Positions 23,714 to 33,493 of a stretch of DNA of 64,000 nucleotides are shown one piece after another. The stretch comes from Agreia sp. Leaf283 (GTDB lineage Bacteria; Actinomycetota; Actinomycetes; Actinomycetales; Microbacteriaceae). The stretch spans positions 62,001 to 126,000 of the forward strand of contig NZ_LMNF01000002.1 in NCBI RefSeq assembly GCF_001422485.1. Reading direction: 5' to 3'. Both the position numbers and the translations under genes were made by a program. Under the pieces are notes generated by a model, which was not told the DNA's origin, searched no databases, and saw nothing but the letters and a program-made list of their open reading frames with translations. Every line of letters begins with the position of its first letter. Position 1 is the stretch's first letter.

Positions 23714-24792
23714 TCGGTGAGCAGGCGCGCCAGTTCCTCGAGTTCGGCCACGGCCCGCGGCTCCAGTTCCGCGGAACGAAGGGCCCGGATGGCGTCGCTC
23801 GTGTACGACTCGATCGATCGCTCCGCGCTCTCGAGCGCGCCGCTGGACTCGATCTGCCGCTGAAGGTCGGCGATGGCGTGGTCGTCGAGACCCGGGTCGC
23901 CGAGCGCACGGTCGAAGGCGGCTCGCTGGCTCTCCGGCATGCCCTGGCGCGCCAGGGCCACCAGCACGGTGCGCTTTCCCTCGCGGAGATCGTCTCCGGC
24001 GGGCTTTCCGGTGACCGCCGCGTCGCCGAACACGCCGAGCACGTCGTCTCGCAGTTGGAAGGCGAGCCCGAGCGGCAGGCCGAAGCGGCGAAGCGCATCG
24101 ACCTGGTCGGCTGACGCTCCTGCCACGAGAGCTCCGAGGGCAAGCGGCGCCTCGACGCTGTATTTCGCCGATTTGAAGGTCATCACCCGCTCCGCTCGTC
24201 GGAGGGTCTCCGACTCGGGGACGGTCGGCCAGGCGTTCTCCTCGAGGATGTCGAGGTACTGGCCGACGGTGACCTCCGTGCGCATGCGGTTGAATTCGGC
24301 CCGTGTCGACCGGGCGCGCTGCCTGTCGTCGAGCAGGTCGAGCGCCGAGTCGACGAGTTCGTCGCTCCAGCCCAGCAGCAGGTCTCCGTGGAGTATCGCC
24401 CCTGCGCGGCCGAAGGTGTCAGCCTGCCCGGCGAAGCCGCCCTCCGAGTGCACGGAGGCGAAGCGGATGTGCGTGGCGGGCATCCCCCGACGGGTGTCCG
24501 AATTGTCGATGATGTCGTCGTGCACGAGGGCCGCGGCGTGGAACACCTCGAGCGCCGCGGAGAGCGTGAGCACGGCCTGCTGCTCATTCGGTTCGGAGCC
24601 CGTCGAGGTCGCCTGCCACCCTGCGATGCAGAACCGGGCCCTGAAGCGCTTGCCGCCGCTGAGAAGATACCGGGAGAAATTCGCGAACACGGCCGCATCG
24701 TCTGCGATAGCAGCGAGAATGGGATCACGAGACGCGAGAAATTCGGCGATTTCGGTGTCGACCTGGCTGACCAGGTGCGGGCTTTGTGTCAC
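23701..24792 (-). CDS. Polyprenyl diphosphate synthase (IdsA/GGPP synthase-like)
   Basis: A 363-residue trans-prenyltransferase that adds isopentenyl diphosphate units to an allylic primer. The first Asp-rich motif is LVHDDIIDNSD and the second is FQLRDDVLGVFGD, both with the catalytic aspartates; the GGKRFR box near residue 47 binds IPP. Product length cannot be read from the sequence, but synteny with mycobacterial idsA2 next to the Rv2175c-like gene suggests a C15-C20 product. The start is GTG, 6 nt downstream of TAGGCT, and no ribosome binding site is present. Confidence 0.9.
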   Translation of the reverse strand: MTQSPHLVSQVDTEIAEFLASRDPILAAIADDAAVFANFSRYLLSGGKRFRARFCIAGWQATSTGSEPNEQQAVLTLSAALEVFHAAALVHDDIIDNSDTRRGMPATHIRFASVHSEGGFAGQADTFGRAGAILHGDLLLGWSDELVDSALDLLDDRQRARSTRAEFNRMRTEVTVGQYLDILEENAWPTVPESETLRRAERVMTFKSAKYSVEAPLALGALVAGASADQVDALRRFGLPLGLAFQLRDDVLGVFGDAAVTGKPAGDDLREGKRTVLVALARQGMPESQRAAFDRALGDPGLDDHAIADLQRQIESSGALESAERSIESYTSDAIRALRSAELEPRAVAELEELARLLTDRSA

Positions 24793-24798
24793 GCGCCT

Positions 24799-24804
24799 AG
24801 CCTA
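24799..24804 (-). promoter_or_regulatory. Predicted -10 element of the leaderless polyprenyl synthase promoter
   Basis: TAGGCT on the minus strand is followed by AGGCGC and then the GTG at 24792, a six-base spacing that puts the transcription start at the start codon. Confidence 0.5.
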
Positions 24805-24820
24805 GCCAGATGCAGCGCAC

Positions 24821-24826
24821 TACAAT
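24821..24826 (+). promoter_or_regulatory. Predicted -10 element of the DUF3040 gene
   Basis: TACAAT is a near-consensus -10 hexamer on the plus strand, about 44 bp upstream of the DUF3040 ATG. It is only 16 bp from the opposite-strand polyprenyl synthase -10, so the two promoters are tightly packed. Confidence 0.5.
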
Positions 24827-24870
24827 CGCTTCAAGTACGACGCGTGTGACCGAGCCTGAGGTGAATTAGG

Positions 24871-25254
24871 ATGCCGCTTTCCGAGCAGGAGCAGAAGCTT
24901 CTAGATGAGATGGAGCGCAGTCTCTATCACAACGATGCCGATTTCGTGTCGGCGGTCAATGCCGGCAGGGGCAAGCTGAATTACGGCGCCCTGGTTCTCG
25001 GCATCCTCCTCTCTGTCGTCGGGCTCGTCGTCGTGATCGTCGGTGTGATCACCCACCTCCTGATCGTCGGACTGCTCGGCTTCGTCGCCATGTTCGCCGG
25101 CGTTCTTCTGGCGCTCCGTCCCTCCAAGTCGGCTGTCGGCCGACCTGTCTCCGGGCCGCGAACCGCATCGTCGCCGAGCGGCGCCGCATCCAAGACCAAC
25201 CTCATGGACCGACTCAACGAGCGCTGGGACAAGCGCCAGGATCGCGAGGAGTAG
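24871..25254 (+). CDS. DUF3040 membrane protein
   Basis: A 127-residue protein of the DUF3040 family. It begins MPLSEQEQKLLDEMERSLYHNDADF, the family signature, followed by two hydrophobic helices (about 45-66 and 68-85) and a charged C-terminal tail (RLNERWDKRQDRE). The function is unknown. Members commonly lie near the division cluster in actinobacteria (Rv2169c in M. tuberculosis), as here. A clear intrinsic terminator follows, separating it from mraZ. Confidence 0.85.
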   Translation: MPLSEQEQKLLDEMERSLYHNDADFVSAVNAGRGKLNYGALVLGILLSVVGLVVVIVGVITHLLIVGLLGFVAMFAGVLLALRPSKSAVGRPVSGPRTASSPSGAASKTNLMDRLNERWDKRQDREE

Positions 25255-25290
25255 GCCGAGCGCCCACCCTCCTCCACCCACCTCCACTTC

Positions 25291-25322
25291 AGGGGCCGAC
25301 CTTCGGGTCGGCCCCTTTTTTT
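25291..25322 (+). terminator. Intrinsic terminator after the DUF3040 gene
   Basis: AGGGGCCGACC (25291-25301), a TTCG tetraloop and GGTCGGCCCCT (25306-25316) make a perfect 11-bp stem, followed by a run of seven T. This is the clearest rho-independent terminator in the window. Confidence 0.92.
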
Positions 25323-25450
25323 GGCGTTTCCGGAGCGGTTTTCCTCCTCTCCGTGAAAAAACCCTCCATTTCCCTCCACCAAAAAAATCCGCGCAATTTG
25401 GCCTATCTGGGAATAAAAGAACCGACACAGTGCGCCAGAACCGTTGTCTG

Positions 25451-25480
25451 GTGGTGTGAAGTGGAGTAACGTGGAGGAAC
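25451..25480. promoter_or_regulatory. MraZ operator: three 10-bp direct repeats
   Basis: GTGGTGTGAA, GTGGAGTAAC and GTGGAGGAAC run head to tail (25451, 25461, 25471) ending 38 bp before the mraZ ATG. MraZ is known to bind direct repeats with a 10-bp period upstream of its own gene. The site implies autoregulation of the whole dcw cluster. Confidence 0.7.
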
Positions 25481-25518
25481 ACCCAACACCAGGCCGGCTT
25501 CGAGGGGGAGAAAGGACG

Positions 25519-25950
25519 ATGTTCCTTGGCACGTACGCTCCCAAACTCGACGACAAAGGTCGCATCATCCTTCCGGCGAAGTTCCGCGATGAACTCGAGG
25601 GCGGCGTCGTGCTGACCCGCGGGCAGGAGCACTGCGTCTACGTCTTCAGCTCCGCCGAGTTCGAAGAACTGCACAACAAGATCCGCCAGGCCCCTGTGAC
25701 GAGCAAGCAGGCCCGCGACTACATGCGCGTCTTCCTCTCCGGGGCCGACGCATCGGTCCCCGACAAGCAGAACCGCGTCAGCATCCCTGCGCACCTGCGC
25801 AGCTACGCGGGCCTCGAGCGCGAGCTCGTCGTCATCGGCGCCGGCTCACGGGCCGAGATCTGGGACGCCGAAGCTTGGAACACCTATCTGGCCGCCCAGG
25901 AGGCCGCGTTCTCCGAGACCGACGAGGAGGTGATTCCCGGCCTCTTCTAG
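25519..25950 (+). CDS. mraZ: Transcriptional regulator MraZ
   Basis: A 143-residue DNA-binding protein at the head of the division and cell-wall cluster. It has two SpoVT/AbrB-like repeats, the first starting [23 protein letters not shown] and the second [22 protein letters not shown]. MraZ forms ring oligomers and represses or tunes dcw transcription. The ATG at 25519 is preceded by GGGGGAGAAAGGA; a frame from 25444 would translate through the operator and is rejected. The 264-bp upstream gap holds the DUF3040 terminator, a second cluster of TGGAGGG repeats on the other strand and the 10-bp operator. Confidence 0.96.
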   Translation: MFLGTYAPKLDDKGRIILPAKFRDELEGGVVLTRGQEHCVYVFSSAEFEELHNKIRQAPVTSKQARDYMRVFLSGADASVPDKQNRVSIPAHLRSYAGLERELVVIGAGSRAEIWDAEAWNTYLAAQEAAFSETDEEVIPGLF

Positions 25951-26050
25951 TCGTTCCGCGTGACTCCCACCCGTTCCTCGCCCTGGCACACTTCCCCGGT
26001 GCCAGGTCGGAATGGATGGGGATCAGGCAGAACGAACGGGTCGATACACC

Positions 26051-27007
26051 ATGGACGACGTCACACGAATCCACACACCCGTCATGCTCGAGCGCTGCAT
26101 CAGCGTGCTCGGGCCTGCGCTCGAACGGCCGGGAGCCGTTCTCGTCGACACGACCCTGGGGCTCGGTGGACATGCCGAGGCCTTCCTCACCCGCTTTCCG
26201 GAACTGACTCTGGTCGGGCTCGACCGCGACCTTCAGGCCCTCGCCCTCGCCGAGGGGCGTCTGAAGCCGTTCGGGGATCGCGTTCACCTCGTGCACTGCG
26301 TGTACGACGAGATCGGTGAGGCTCTGCACAGCCTCGACATCCCGTCTGTCGAAGGCGTGCTGTTCGACCTGGGTGTCTCGAGCATGCAGCTCGATCGCGC
26401 CGAGCGCGGATTCGCCTACTCGAAAGACGCGCCGCTCGACATGCGCATGGATCAGGACGCGCCCGTGACCGCCGAGATGATCCTCGCCGAATACTCCGAG
26501 TCCGACCTCAGGCGCATCTTCCGCGACTACGGCGAAGAGAAACTGGCCGACCGATATGCCCGTCGCATCGTGCAGCGGCGCGCCGAGCAGCCTCTCGTCC
26601 GTTCCGCCGATCTCGTCGACCTCCTCCAGCAGGCGACGCCCGCCGCTCTCTCGCGCGCCGGGCATCCGGCCAAGCGGGTGTTCCAGGCGCTCCGCATCGA
26701 GGTGAACCAGGAACTGAGTGTGCTCGAACGCGCGATCCCCGCAGCCATCGACGCGCTCCGCGTCGGGGGCCGCATCGTCGTGATGTCGTACCAGTCGCTC
26801 GAAGACCGCATCGTCAAACGCGCCCTCCAGGCGCTGACCGTGTCGACGGCTCCTCCCGGACTGCCCGTCGAACTGCCCCAGCACAAACCCGAGCTCGCTC
26901 TGCTCGTTCGCGGCGCCGAACTGGCGACCGACGAGGAGAAGGCCGAGAATCCCCGCGCCACCCCTGTCCGTTTCCGAGCCGCAGAGCGCATCAGGAGTGC
27001 ATCATGA
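26051..27007 (+). CDS. rsmH: 16S rRNA (cytosine-1402 N4)-methyltransferase RsmH
   Basis: A 318-residue SAM-dependent enzyme that methylates C1402 in the ribosomal P site. The N-terminal HTPVML motif, [14 protein letters not shown] (SAM site) and [30 protein letters not shown] are family hallmarks. The start is not certain: ATG at 26051 fits the conserved length, while ATG at 26012 has a slightly better AGGTCGGA upstream. The ftsL gene overlaps its stop by 4 bp. Confidence 0.93.
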   Translation: MDDVTRIHTPVMLERCISVLGPALERPGAVLVDTTLGLGGHAEAFLTRFPELTLVGLDRDLQALALAEGRLKPFGDRVHLVHCVYDEIGEALHSLDIPSVEGVLFDLGVSSMQLDRAERGFAYSKDAPLDMRMDQDAPVTAEMILAEYSESDLRRIFRDYGEEKLADRYARRIVQRRAEQPLVRSADLVDLLQQATPAALSRAGHPAKRVFQALRIEVNQELSVLERAIPAAIDALRVGGRIVVMSYQSLEDRIVKRALQALTVSTAPPGLPVELPQHKPELALLVRGAELATDEEKAENPRATPVRFRAAERIRSAS

Positions 27008-27582
27008 CCAACCTGGCCACCGTCCCCATCGAGCGGCTCGGTGCGCCGGCGCCCGCGGGGGAGCCACGGCGCCGGTGGCTCTCGCCTGCCCCCGACCGCG
27101 TGGCACGACCGCGCCAGCGGCCTCGAATCGTCTATGCGGCCGTCGCCATCGGCGGCATCGCCATCATCGCGCTCGCCCAGCTCCTGCTGAGCATCGGCCT
27201 GTCGGACGGCGCATACCAGATCTCCTCCCTGCAGTCCGAGCAGAAGGACCTGGCCAGAACGAACCAGGCCCTCACCGAGCAGCTCACCGCCTTCTCGTCG
27301 CCGCAGAACCTCGTGCAGAACGCTCAGGCGCTCGGTATGGTCTCCAACGGAAACACGGTCTACCTCCGACTCTCCGACGGCGCGGTTCTGGGGTCGCCCA
27401 CACCGGCATCCGCCGCGAATGCGCCGATTGCGGCCAACCAGGCTCTCGTTCCCAACTCGCTTCTGCAGCCCGAGCAGGTCGTCGCCGCACCGGTTCCCGA
27501 TGCGTCGAGCGCGCCTCAGGCCGCCGCACCCGACCCGACAGTACCGTGGCAGGGTGCGCTTCCCTCTCCTCAGACGCACTGA
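27004..27582 (+). CDS. ftsL: Cell-division protein FtsL-like
   Basis: A 192-residue bitopic membrane protein between rsmH and ftsI, the usual position of ftsL. A basic Pro/Arg-rich cytoplasmic N-terminus (1-40) precedes one transmembrane helix (about 42-64). A short coiled coil follows ([19 protein letters not shown]), then the extracellular region with the [11 protein letters not shown] segment typical of FtsL/DivIC. A Pro/Ala-rich tail of about 65 residues is an extension of the usual small FtsL. It is expected to bridge FtsQ and FtsI/FtsW. FtsL diverges fast, so the assignment rests on topology and position. Confidence 0.82.
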   Translation: MTNLATVPIERLGAPAPAGEPRRRWLSPAPDRVARPRQRPRIVYAAVAIGGIAIIALAQLLLSIGLSDGAYQISSLQSEQKDLARTNQALTEQLTAFSSPQNLVQNAQALGMVSNGNTVYLRLSDGAVLGSPTPASAANAPIAANQALVPNSLLQPEQVVAAPVPDASSAPQAAAPDPTVPWQGALPSPQTH

Positions 27583-27623
27583 CCGACAGGTGACCCGCTC
27601 ACCAGCCGAATGAAAGGCCGCAT

Positions 27624-29411
27624 GTGACCTCGACGACCACCAGAACAACCCGAGGGCGCGTCGCCATCGCGGTGCTCCTCATCGTGGCCGTAGTCTCTGT
27701 GTTCGTCGTCCGGCTCGTCGACATCCAGGTCGTGCAGGCGGAGGGTCTGAACGCGGCCTCGCTCGCCAGCCGCTCCGACAGCACCGTCACGCTGGGCACG
27801 CGGGGCGACATCCTCGACGCGAACGGCGTCGTCCTGGCCACCAGCATCCTCCGCTACGCCATCGAGGCCGACCCGTCCGCTGTCGACGAGTTCGAACGGC
27901 CCGCGGCCGACGGCTCCGGTGAGGTGACCGTCACGGCCGACCAGGCGATCGGCGAGCTGGCCACGGCGATGGGGCTCGATCCTGCCGCGATCACGGCCAT
28001 CCTCTCCGCGGATCCCTCGTCGCGCTACGCGCTCATCTCGAAGTCCGTCGACGTGGCCACCTACAACGCCATCCGGGCCCTCGACATCCCGTGGCTGTAC
28101 TACAAGGCTGACCAGTCCCGCTCCTACCCCGACGGCAGCGTCGCCGGCAACCTGGTCGGCTTCGTCGGCGAAGACGGAACCGCCCTCGCCGGCACGGAGC
28201 TGACGCAGGACAAGTGCCTCGCAGGGTCCGACGGCACCGAGGTGACGGAGACCGGAGAGGACGGGGTGGCGATCCCCGGATCGACGGTGACCGTCACGGA
28301 CGCCGTCGACGGCGGAGACGTTCAGCTCACGATCAACAGCGACCTCCAGTACTTCGCCCAGGAGGCGCTGGCCCAGCGGGTGACCGAGGTCGGCGCCGAA
28401 TCGGGCACCGTCGTCGTCACCGAGGCGAAGACCGGCAAGATCCTCACCGCCGCGGAATACCCCACGGTCGACCCCAACAACATCGACGCGACCGACCCCG
28501 AGTATCGCGGTGCCAAGGTGTTCAGCGACCCGTTCGAGCCCGGGTCGACCTTCAAATCGATCACCGCCGCATCCCTCATCGATGCGGGAGCCGCGACGCC
28601 CGACAGCCAGGTGCTCGCGCCATACGAGTACACATCCGGCGACGCCGTCATCCACGATTCGTTCTACCACGCACCGATGCCCTGGACCCTCACCGGGGTC
28701 ATCGAGCAGTCGTCCAACACCGGCATCTCGATGCTGAGCAACAACATGTCCGTCGATCAGCGCTGGGACTACATGAACAAGTTCCACCTGGGGCAGAAGA
28801 CGGAGGTGGGCTTCGTCGGAGAGGACAGCGGCGACATCCTGCCCGGCGATGTGAGCGGACCGACGCAGCTCGACGACCAGACCATCTACAACACCACCTT
28901 CGGCCAGGGCCTCACGGTGACCGCGGTGCAGATGGCCAGCGCATACCAGGCGATCGCGAACAACGGCGTGCGGATGCCCGTGCAGCTCTTCGAGGGATGC
29001 CGACACGCAGACGGAACGGTCACCGACGCTCCGGCGGCATCGACCGGGGAGCAGGTCATCTCCGCCCAGGCGGCCCAGGACACCGTGCACATGATGGAGT
29101 CCGTCGCGACGACGGGCTACGCCGCCGATGCGATCAAGATCCCCGGGTACCGGGTCTCCGCCAAGACCGGAACGGCCGAGATGAGCGACGGTTCCGGAGC
29201 CTACGGCGGCGCGTATCTCACCTCCATGGCGGGCATGGCGCCGTCGGACGACCCGCAGTACGTCGTTTCGGTCACCATCAGGAAGCCCGTTACCATTACA
29301 TCTGGACTGGCGGCAGCGCCGGTCTTCCAGAAGGTGCTGTCACAGGTGCTGAAGACCTATCGGGTGCAGCCGTCCACGGTTCCCGCGCCCGAGCTGCCCA
29401 CCACTTACTGA
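27624..29411 (+). CDS. ftsI: Septal transpeptidase FtsI (PBP3-like)
   Basis: A 595-residue class B penicillin-binding protein that cross-links peptidoglycan at the septum with FtsW. One transmembrane helix lies at about 12-30. The N-terminal pedestal begins TRGDILDANG (59-68). The transpeptidase motifs are S308-TFK, SSN (363-365) and KTG (514-516). The start is GTG with GAAAGG upstream. The product is anchored in the membrane with its catalytic domain outside. There is no C-terminal PASTA domain. MurE follows within 15 bp. Confidence 0.96.
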   Translation: MTSTTTRTTRGRVAIAVLLIVAVVSVFVVRLVDIQVVQAEGLNAASLASRSDSTVTLGTRGDILDANGVVLATSILRYAIEADPSAVDEFERPAADGSGEVTVTADQAIGELATAMGLDPAAITAILSADPSSRYALISKSVDVATYNAIRALDIPWLYYKADQSRSYPDGSVAGNLVGFVGEDGTALAGTELTQDKCLAGSDGTEVTETGEDGVAIPGSTVTVTDAVDGGDVQLTINSDLQYFAQEALAQRVTEVGAESGTVVVTEAKTGKILTAAEYPTVDPNNIDATDPEYRGAKVFSDPFEPGSTFKSITAASLIDAGAATPDSQVLAPYEYTSGDAVIHDSFYHAPMPWTLTGVIEQSSNTGISMLSNNMSVDQRWDYMNKFHLGQKTEVGFVGEDSGDILPGDVSGPTQLDDQTIYNTTFGQGLTVTAVQMASAYQAIANNGVRMPVQLFEGCRHADGTVTDAPAASTGEQVISAQAAQDTVHMMESVATTGYAADAIKIPGYRVSAKTGTAEMSDGSGAYGGAYLTSMAGMAPSDDPQYVVSVTIRKPVTITSGLAAAPVFQKVLSQVLKTYRVQPSTVPAPELPTTY

Positions 29412-29426
29412 ATGAAGGAGTCATCT

Positions 29427-30971
29427 GTGCCGGATCGGGTTTCGCAGGGATTGCGCCCGGAACACCCGATCGCACGATCGCTCTCCCAGCTCGTCGTCGA
29501 CTTCGGTCTCGAGCAGCGGGGAGAGTTCTCGCCCGACTCCGTCACCGGCATCAGCCTGACGTCGAACGACATCGTCCCGGGCGATCTCTACGTGGGCCTT
29601 CCCGGACGCAACGTGCACGGCGCGTCCTTCGCCAGAGCCGCAGCCGAGGGGGGAGCCGTCGCTGTGCTCACCGACCCCGAGGGGGCGGTGCTCGCTGAAG
29701 ACAGCGGTCTGCCGGTGATCGTCACACCGCAGCCGCGCGAGGCTCTCGGAGCGGTCTCCGCGTGGATCTATCGCACACTCGACGATCCGCCCACCCTGTT
29801 CGGGGTCACGGGCACGAACGGCAAGACGAGTGTCACCTACATCCTCGACGCGATCCTGAGTCAACTCGGCATCGTCGCCGGATTCAGCACCACGGCCGAA
29901 CGGGGCATCGGCGACCTCCGCATCACCAGCACGCTGACGACCCCCGAGGCGACCGAGGTTCATGCCCTGCTCGCCCGCATGCGCGAGGCGGAGGTGCGCT
30001 CCGTGATCATCGAGGTCTCCGCCCAGGCGCTGACCCGCCACCGCATCGACGGCATCGTCTTCGACGTGGTGGGCTTCACGAACCTCACCCACGACCACCT
30101 CGACGACTACGGCAGCATGCACGACTACTTCGAGGCCAAACGCGAGCTGTTCGAGCCCGATCGCGCCCGCAGGGGAGTCGTGCTGGTCGACGGCGAGTGG
30201 GGCGCGCGCCTCGCCGAGGAGTCGCGGATTCCCGTGGCCACCATTTCGACGAGGCCGGGAATCGAGGCCGATTGGCAGGTCGAGATCCTCGAGGAGACCG
30301 TCGACTTCACGAGATTCACCATCGAGGGCCCCGATCACCGATCCCTCACGACGAGCATCCCTATCCTGGGCCGCTTCATGGCCGAGAACGCCGCCCTGGC
30401 GATCGTGATGCTCGTCGAGTCGGGCTACGACCTCGAGGCGATCGCGCACGTACTCGAGCGAGACGGCGGGATCGATGCGTTCGTGCCCGGTCGCGCCGAA
30501 CGGGTGTCGGCCGACACCGGCCCGCGGGTGTACATCGACTACGGCCACAGCCCGGATGCTTTCCAGAGCGCGCTCGAGGCGCTCCGGCGGGTCACGGATG
30601 GCCGGGTGATCATGGTGTTCGGCGCCGACGGCGACAGAGACACGACGAAACGGGTCGACATGGCGTCGATCGCCGCGCGCCTCGCCGATGTGGTGGTCAT
30701 CACCGACTACAACCCGCGCACCGAAGACCCGGCCTCGATCAGGGCCGTGCTCCTCGATGCCGCGCGTGCGGCCCGCGACGACGTCGAACTCTACGAGGTT
30801 CCCGATCCTCGACTCGCGTTCCGCAAGGCTCTCTCGGTTGCCGGAGAGCACGATGTGATTCTTCACGCCGGACCGGGCCACGAGGACTACCAGGAAGTCG
30901 GGGGCGAGAAGATCCCCTACTCCGCGCGCGACGAGGCACGGCTCGCCCTGCAGGAATACGGATGGCTCTGA
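29427..30971 (+). CDS. murE: UDP-MurNAc-tripeptide ligase MurE
   Basis: A 514-residue Mur ligase that adds the third amino acid to UDP-MurNAc-L-Ala-D-Glu in the cytoplasm, using [13 protein letters not shown] is the ATP loop, and the TNLTHDHLDDYGSMHDYFEAK segment carries the carbamylated lysine. The substrate motif is DYNPR (427-431), where mDAP-adding enzymes have D(D/S)NPR; GPGHED replaces the usual GKGHED. GTG at 29427 is preferred because AAGGAG lies 6 nt upstream; the ATG at 29412 lies before this Shine-Dalgarno. Which third residue is added is not known. Confidence 0.94.
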   Translation: MPDRVSQGLRPEHPIARSLSQLVVDFGLEQRGEFSPDSVTGISLTSNDIVPGDLYVGLPGRNVHGASFARAAAEGGAVAVLTDPEGAVLAEDSGLPVIVTPQPREALGAVSAWIYRTLDDPPTLFGVTGTNGKTSVTYILDAILSQLGIVAGFSTTAERGIGDLRITSTLTTPEATEVHALLARMREAEVRSVIIEVSAQALTRHRIDGIVFDVVGFTNLTHDHLDDYGSMHDYFEAKRELFEPDRARRGVVLVDGEWGARLAEESRIPVATISTRPGIEADWQVEILEETVDFTRFTIEGPDHRSLTTSIPILGRFMAENAALAIVMLVESGYDLEAIAHVLERDGGIDAFVPGRAERVSADTGPRVYIDYGHSPDAFQSALEALRRVTDGRVIMVFGADGDRDTTKRVDMASIAARLADVVVITDYNPRTEDPASIRAVLLDAARAARDDVELYEVPDPRLAFRKALSVAGEHDVILHAGPGHEDYQEVGGEKIPYSARDEARLALQEYGWL

Positions 30972-30974
30972 CTC

Positions 30975-32399
30975 ATGCTCCAACTCACACTTGACGACAT
31001 CGCCGGCATCATCGGCGGCAGACTCGTCCTTCCCGACACGGTCGTGGCGGCCGGAACATCGCCGCAGACGGTCGTCGCCGGAACGGTCGACACCGACTCG
31101 CGCGAGATCCGTGACGGCGGCATCTTCGTCGCGAAGCCCGGGGAGTTCAGCGACGGGTTCCTCTTCATCGACAAGGCGGTCTCGGCCGGCGCCGCGCTGG
31201 TGATCGCCGAAAGGCCGTCAGACGCGTCCGTCGCCCAGATCATCGTCGACGACGCCGTGCTCGCCCTGGGCGCCTTCGCGACCGAGGTCGTGCGGCGGGT
31301 CCGCGAGCACGGGCTGCTGCGCATCGTCGGCATCACGGGCTCGAACGGCAAGACGACCACGAAGAACCTCCTCCGCTCGATCCTCGAGACCGAGGGCGAG
31401 ACGGTGGCGCCGCGCGACTCGTTCAACAACGAGGTGGGCGCACCGCTCACCATGCTGAAGCTGACGCCGTCGAGCCGGTACCTCGTCGCCGAGATGGGCG
31501 CATCCGGCCCGGGCGAGATCACGCGCCTCATCCGCATGGCCAAGCCCGACGTCGGCGTCGTCCTGACCGTCGGACTGGCGCACGCCGGCGAATTCGGCGG
31601 CATCGCCACCACCCTGGCGACGAAGACCGAGATGGTGTCCGACCTCGAGGCCACCGACGTCGCCGTGCTGAACATCGACGACCCCCGGGTCGCGGGCATG
31701 GCCGACAAGACCGCCGCACGCGTCGTCTGGTTCGGCCTCGACGAGCGCGCGGCCGTGCGCGCCCACGACGTCGTCGCCCACGCGTCCGGCACCGACTTCG
31801 TCCTGACGCTGGCGTCCGGCGACAGCCGCCCGGTGCGGTTCCGTGTGCTCGGCGAGCACCACGTGATGAACGCGCTGGCCGCGGCCGCCGCGGCGGAGGG
31901 CCTCGGCGTCGGCATCGATCGCATCGTCGACGCTCTCCAGACAGTGACCAGGGCCGAACGGTGGCGCATGGAGGTGCTCGGCGGCCGTGACGACGTCACG
32001 ATCATCAACGACGCCTACAACGCGAGCCCCGACTCGATGGTCGCCGGCCTCAAGACGCTGGCCCAGATCGCGACGCCGTCGTCGCGCAAGGTCGCGGTGC
32101 TCGGCGAGATGAGCGAGCTCGGCGAGTTCTCGCTCGAAGAGCACGACCGCATCGGCCGCATGATCGTGCGGCTCGGCATCGAGAAGCTGGTCGTCGTGGG
32201 GGAGGGGGCCAGGGCCCTGCACCTCGCCGCGACCCACGAGGGGTCCTGGGACGGCGAGTCCGTGTTCGTCGACACCGCCGACGAGGCCTACGACGTGCTC
32301 GCACCCGATCTGCGCGCGGGCGACATCGTGTTCGTCAAGTCGTCGAACTCCGCGGGCCTCCGGTTCCTCGGCGATCGTCTGGGGGAGCTGTTCGCATGA
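30975..32399 (+). CDS. murF: UDP-MurNAc-pentapeptide synthetase MurF
   Basis: A 474-residue Mur ligase that joins D-Ala-D-Ala to the UDP-MurNAc tripeptide. [15 protein letters not shown] is the ATP loop, [11 protein letters not shown] is characteristic of MurF, and [13 protein letters not shown] near residue 340 is the substrate-side signature. The length is normal. Its ATG lies 3 bp after the murE stop, and its own stop overlaps the mraY start (ATGA), so the genes are read as one operon. Confidence 0.96.
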   Translation: MLQLTLDDIAGIIGGRLVLPDTVVAAGTSPQTVVAGTVDTDSREIRDGGIFVAKPGEFSDGFLFIDKAVSAGAALVIAERPSDASVAQIIVDDAVLALGAFATEVVRRVREHGLLRIVGITGSNGKTTTKNLLRSILETEGETVAPRDSFNNEVGAPLTMLKLTPSSRYLVAEMGASGPGEITRLIRMAKPDVGVVLTVGLAHAGEFGGIATTLATKTEMVSDLEATDVAVLNIDDPRVAGMADKTAARVVWFGLDERAAVRAHDVVAHASGTDFVLTLASGDSRPVRFRVLGEHHVMNALAAAAAAEGLGVGIDRIVDALQTVTRAERWRMEVLGGRDDVTIINDAYNASPDSMVAGLKTLAQIATPSSRKVAVLGEMSELGEFSLEEHDRIGRMIVRLGIEKLVVVGEGARALHLAATHEGSWDGESVFVDTADEAYDVLAPDLRAGDIVFVKSSNSAGLRFLGDRLGELFA

Positions 32400-33493
32400 T
32401 CACCCTTCTCGCCGCAGGCTCCCTCTCGATGGTCTTCACGCTCTTCATGACGCCCGTCTTCATCCGACTCTTCAAACGCCTGGCCTGGGGCCAGTTCATC
32501 AACATGGACGGCCCCGAGTCTCACCATGTGAAGCGGGGAACGCCCACGATGGGCGGTATCGTCATCGTCCTCGCCACACTGTTCGGATACTTCGTGGCGC
32601 TGCTCTTCACGCACCGGGGCATCTCGATCTCGGCTCTCCTCGTCCTGTTCCTCATGGTCGGACTCGGCATCGTCGGGTTCATCGACGACTTCATCAAGAC
32701 CCATCGCAAACGCAGCCTGGGCCTCGGCCCCATCGCCAAGCTCGTCGGCCAGATCGTCGTCGGAGTCGTGTTCGCGCTGCTCGCGCTGAACTTCCGCGAC
32801 GAAAACGGACTGACGCCGGCATCGACGGCGATCTCGATCGTGCGCGACACCCACATCAACTTCACGATGCTGGTCGTGCCCGCCATCGTGGTGATCGCGT
32901 TCGTCGTGTGGGTCTGCGTGATCGTCATGGGCACGTCCAACGGGGTCAACCTCACCGACGGCCTCGACGGCCTCGCGCCCGGGTCGAGCATCCTCGCGAT
33001 CGGCGCCTTCGTCTTCATCGGCTTCTGGCAGGACAGCCAGAACTGCTTCAACCCGCAGCTCGACCCCGACGTGCTCGGCAAGTGCTACGAGGTGCGAGAC
33101 CCGATGGACCTGGCGATCGTCGCCGCCGCGATCGTCGGCGCACTGATCGGCTTCCTGTGGTGGAACACCAACCCGGCGAAGATCTTCCTCGGCGACACCG
33201 GATCGCTCGCCCTCGGCGGAGCCCTCGCGGCCCTCGCCATCCTGAGCCGCACCGAGCTGCTGCTGATCGTCATCGGCGGAATCTTCGTGATCGTCGCCGG
33301 GCAGGTCGTCATCCAGCTCACCTACTTCAAGCTCACCCGGGGCAAGCGCATCTGGCTTGCGAGCCCGCTGCATCACCACTTCGAGGTCAAGGGGTGGGCC
33401 GAGGTCACGATCGTCGTGCGATTCTGGATCATCGCCGGCCTCCTCGTGGCCGCGGGCGTGGGGTCGTTCTACCTCGAATGGATCTCCCGATGA
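32396..33493 (+). CDS. mraY: Phospho-MurNAc-pentapeptide translocase MraY
   Basis: A 365-residue integral membrane enzyme that transfers phospho-MurNAc-pentapeptide to undecaprenyl phosphate, making lipid I. About ten transmembrane helices are visible. Conserved motifs are [13 protein letters not shown] (near 43-55), [16 protein letters not shown] (catalytic Asp pair), [12 protein letters not shown] and the C-terminal [11 protein letters not shown]. The start overlaps the murF stop and the stop overlaps the murD start, both as ATGA. Confidence 0.97.
   Translation: MITLLAAGSLSMVFTLFMTPVFIRLFKRLAWGQFINMDGPESHHVKRGTPTMGGIVIVLATLFGYFVALLFTHRGISISALLVLFLMVGLGIVGFIDDFIKTHRKRSLGLGPIAKLVGQIVVGVVFALLALNFRDENGLTPASTAISIVRDTHINFTMLVVPAIVVIAFVVWVCVIVMGTSNGVNLTDGLDGLAPGSSILAIGAFVFIGFWQDSQNCFNPQLDPDVLGKCYEVRDPMDLAIVAAAIVGALIGFLWWNTNPAKIFLGDTGSLALGGALAALAILSRTELLLIVIGGIFVIVAGQVVIQLTYFKLTRGKRIWLASPLHHHFEVKGWAEVTIVVRFWIIAGLLVAAGVGSFYLEWISR

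Noticed and set aside
25444-25518. Longer mraZ reading frame starting at 25444
   Set aside because: It would translate through the 10-bp operator repeats and adds 25 unconserved residues; a good ribosome binding site precedes the ATG at 25519.
27570-29090. Open frame of about 500 codons opposite ftsI
   Set aside because: ftsI on the plus strand has the full set of penicillin-binding motifs; the antisense product has biased composition and no recognisable domain.
29412-29426. murE start at the ATG at 29412
   Set aside because: The AAGGAG ribosome binding site lies inside the codons that this start would add, so the GTG at 29427 is favoured; the ATG cannot be fully excluded.
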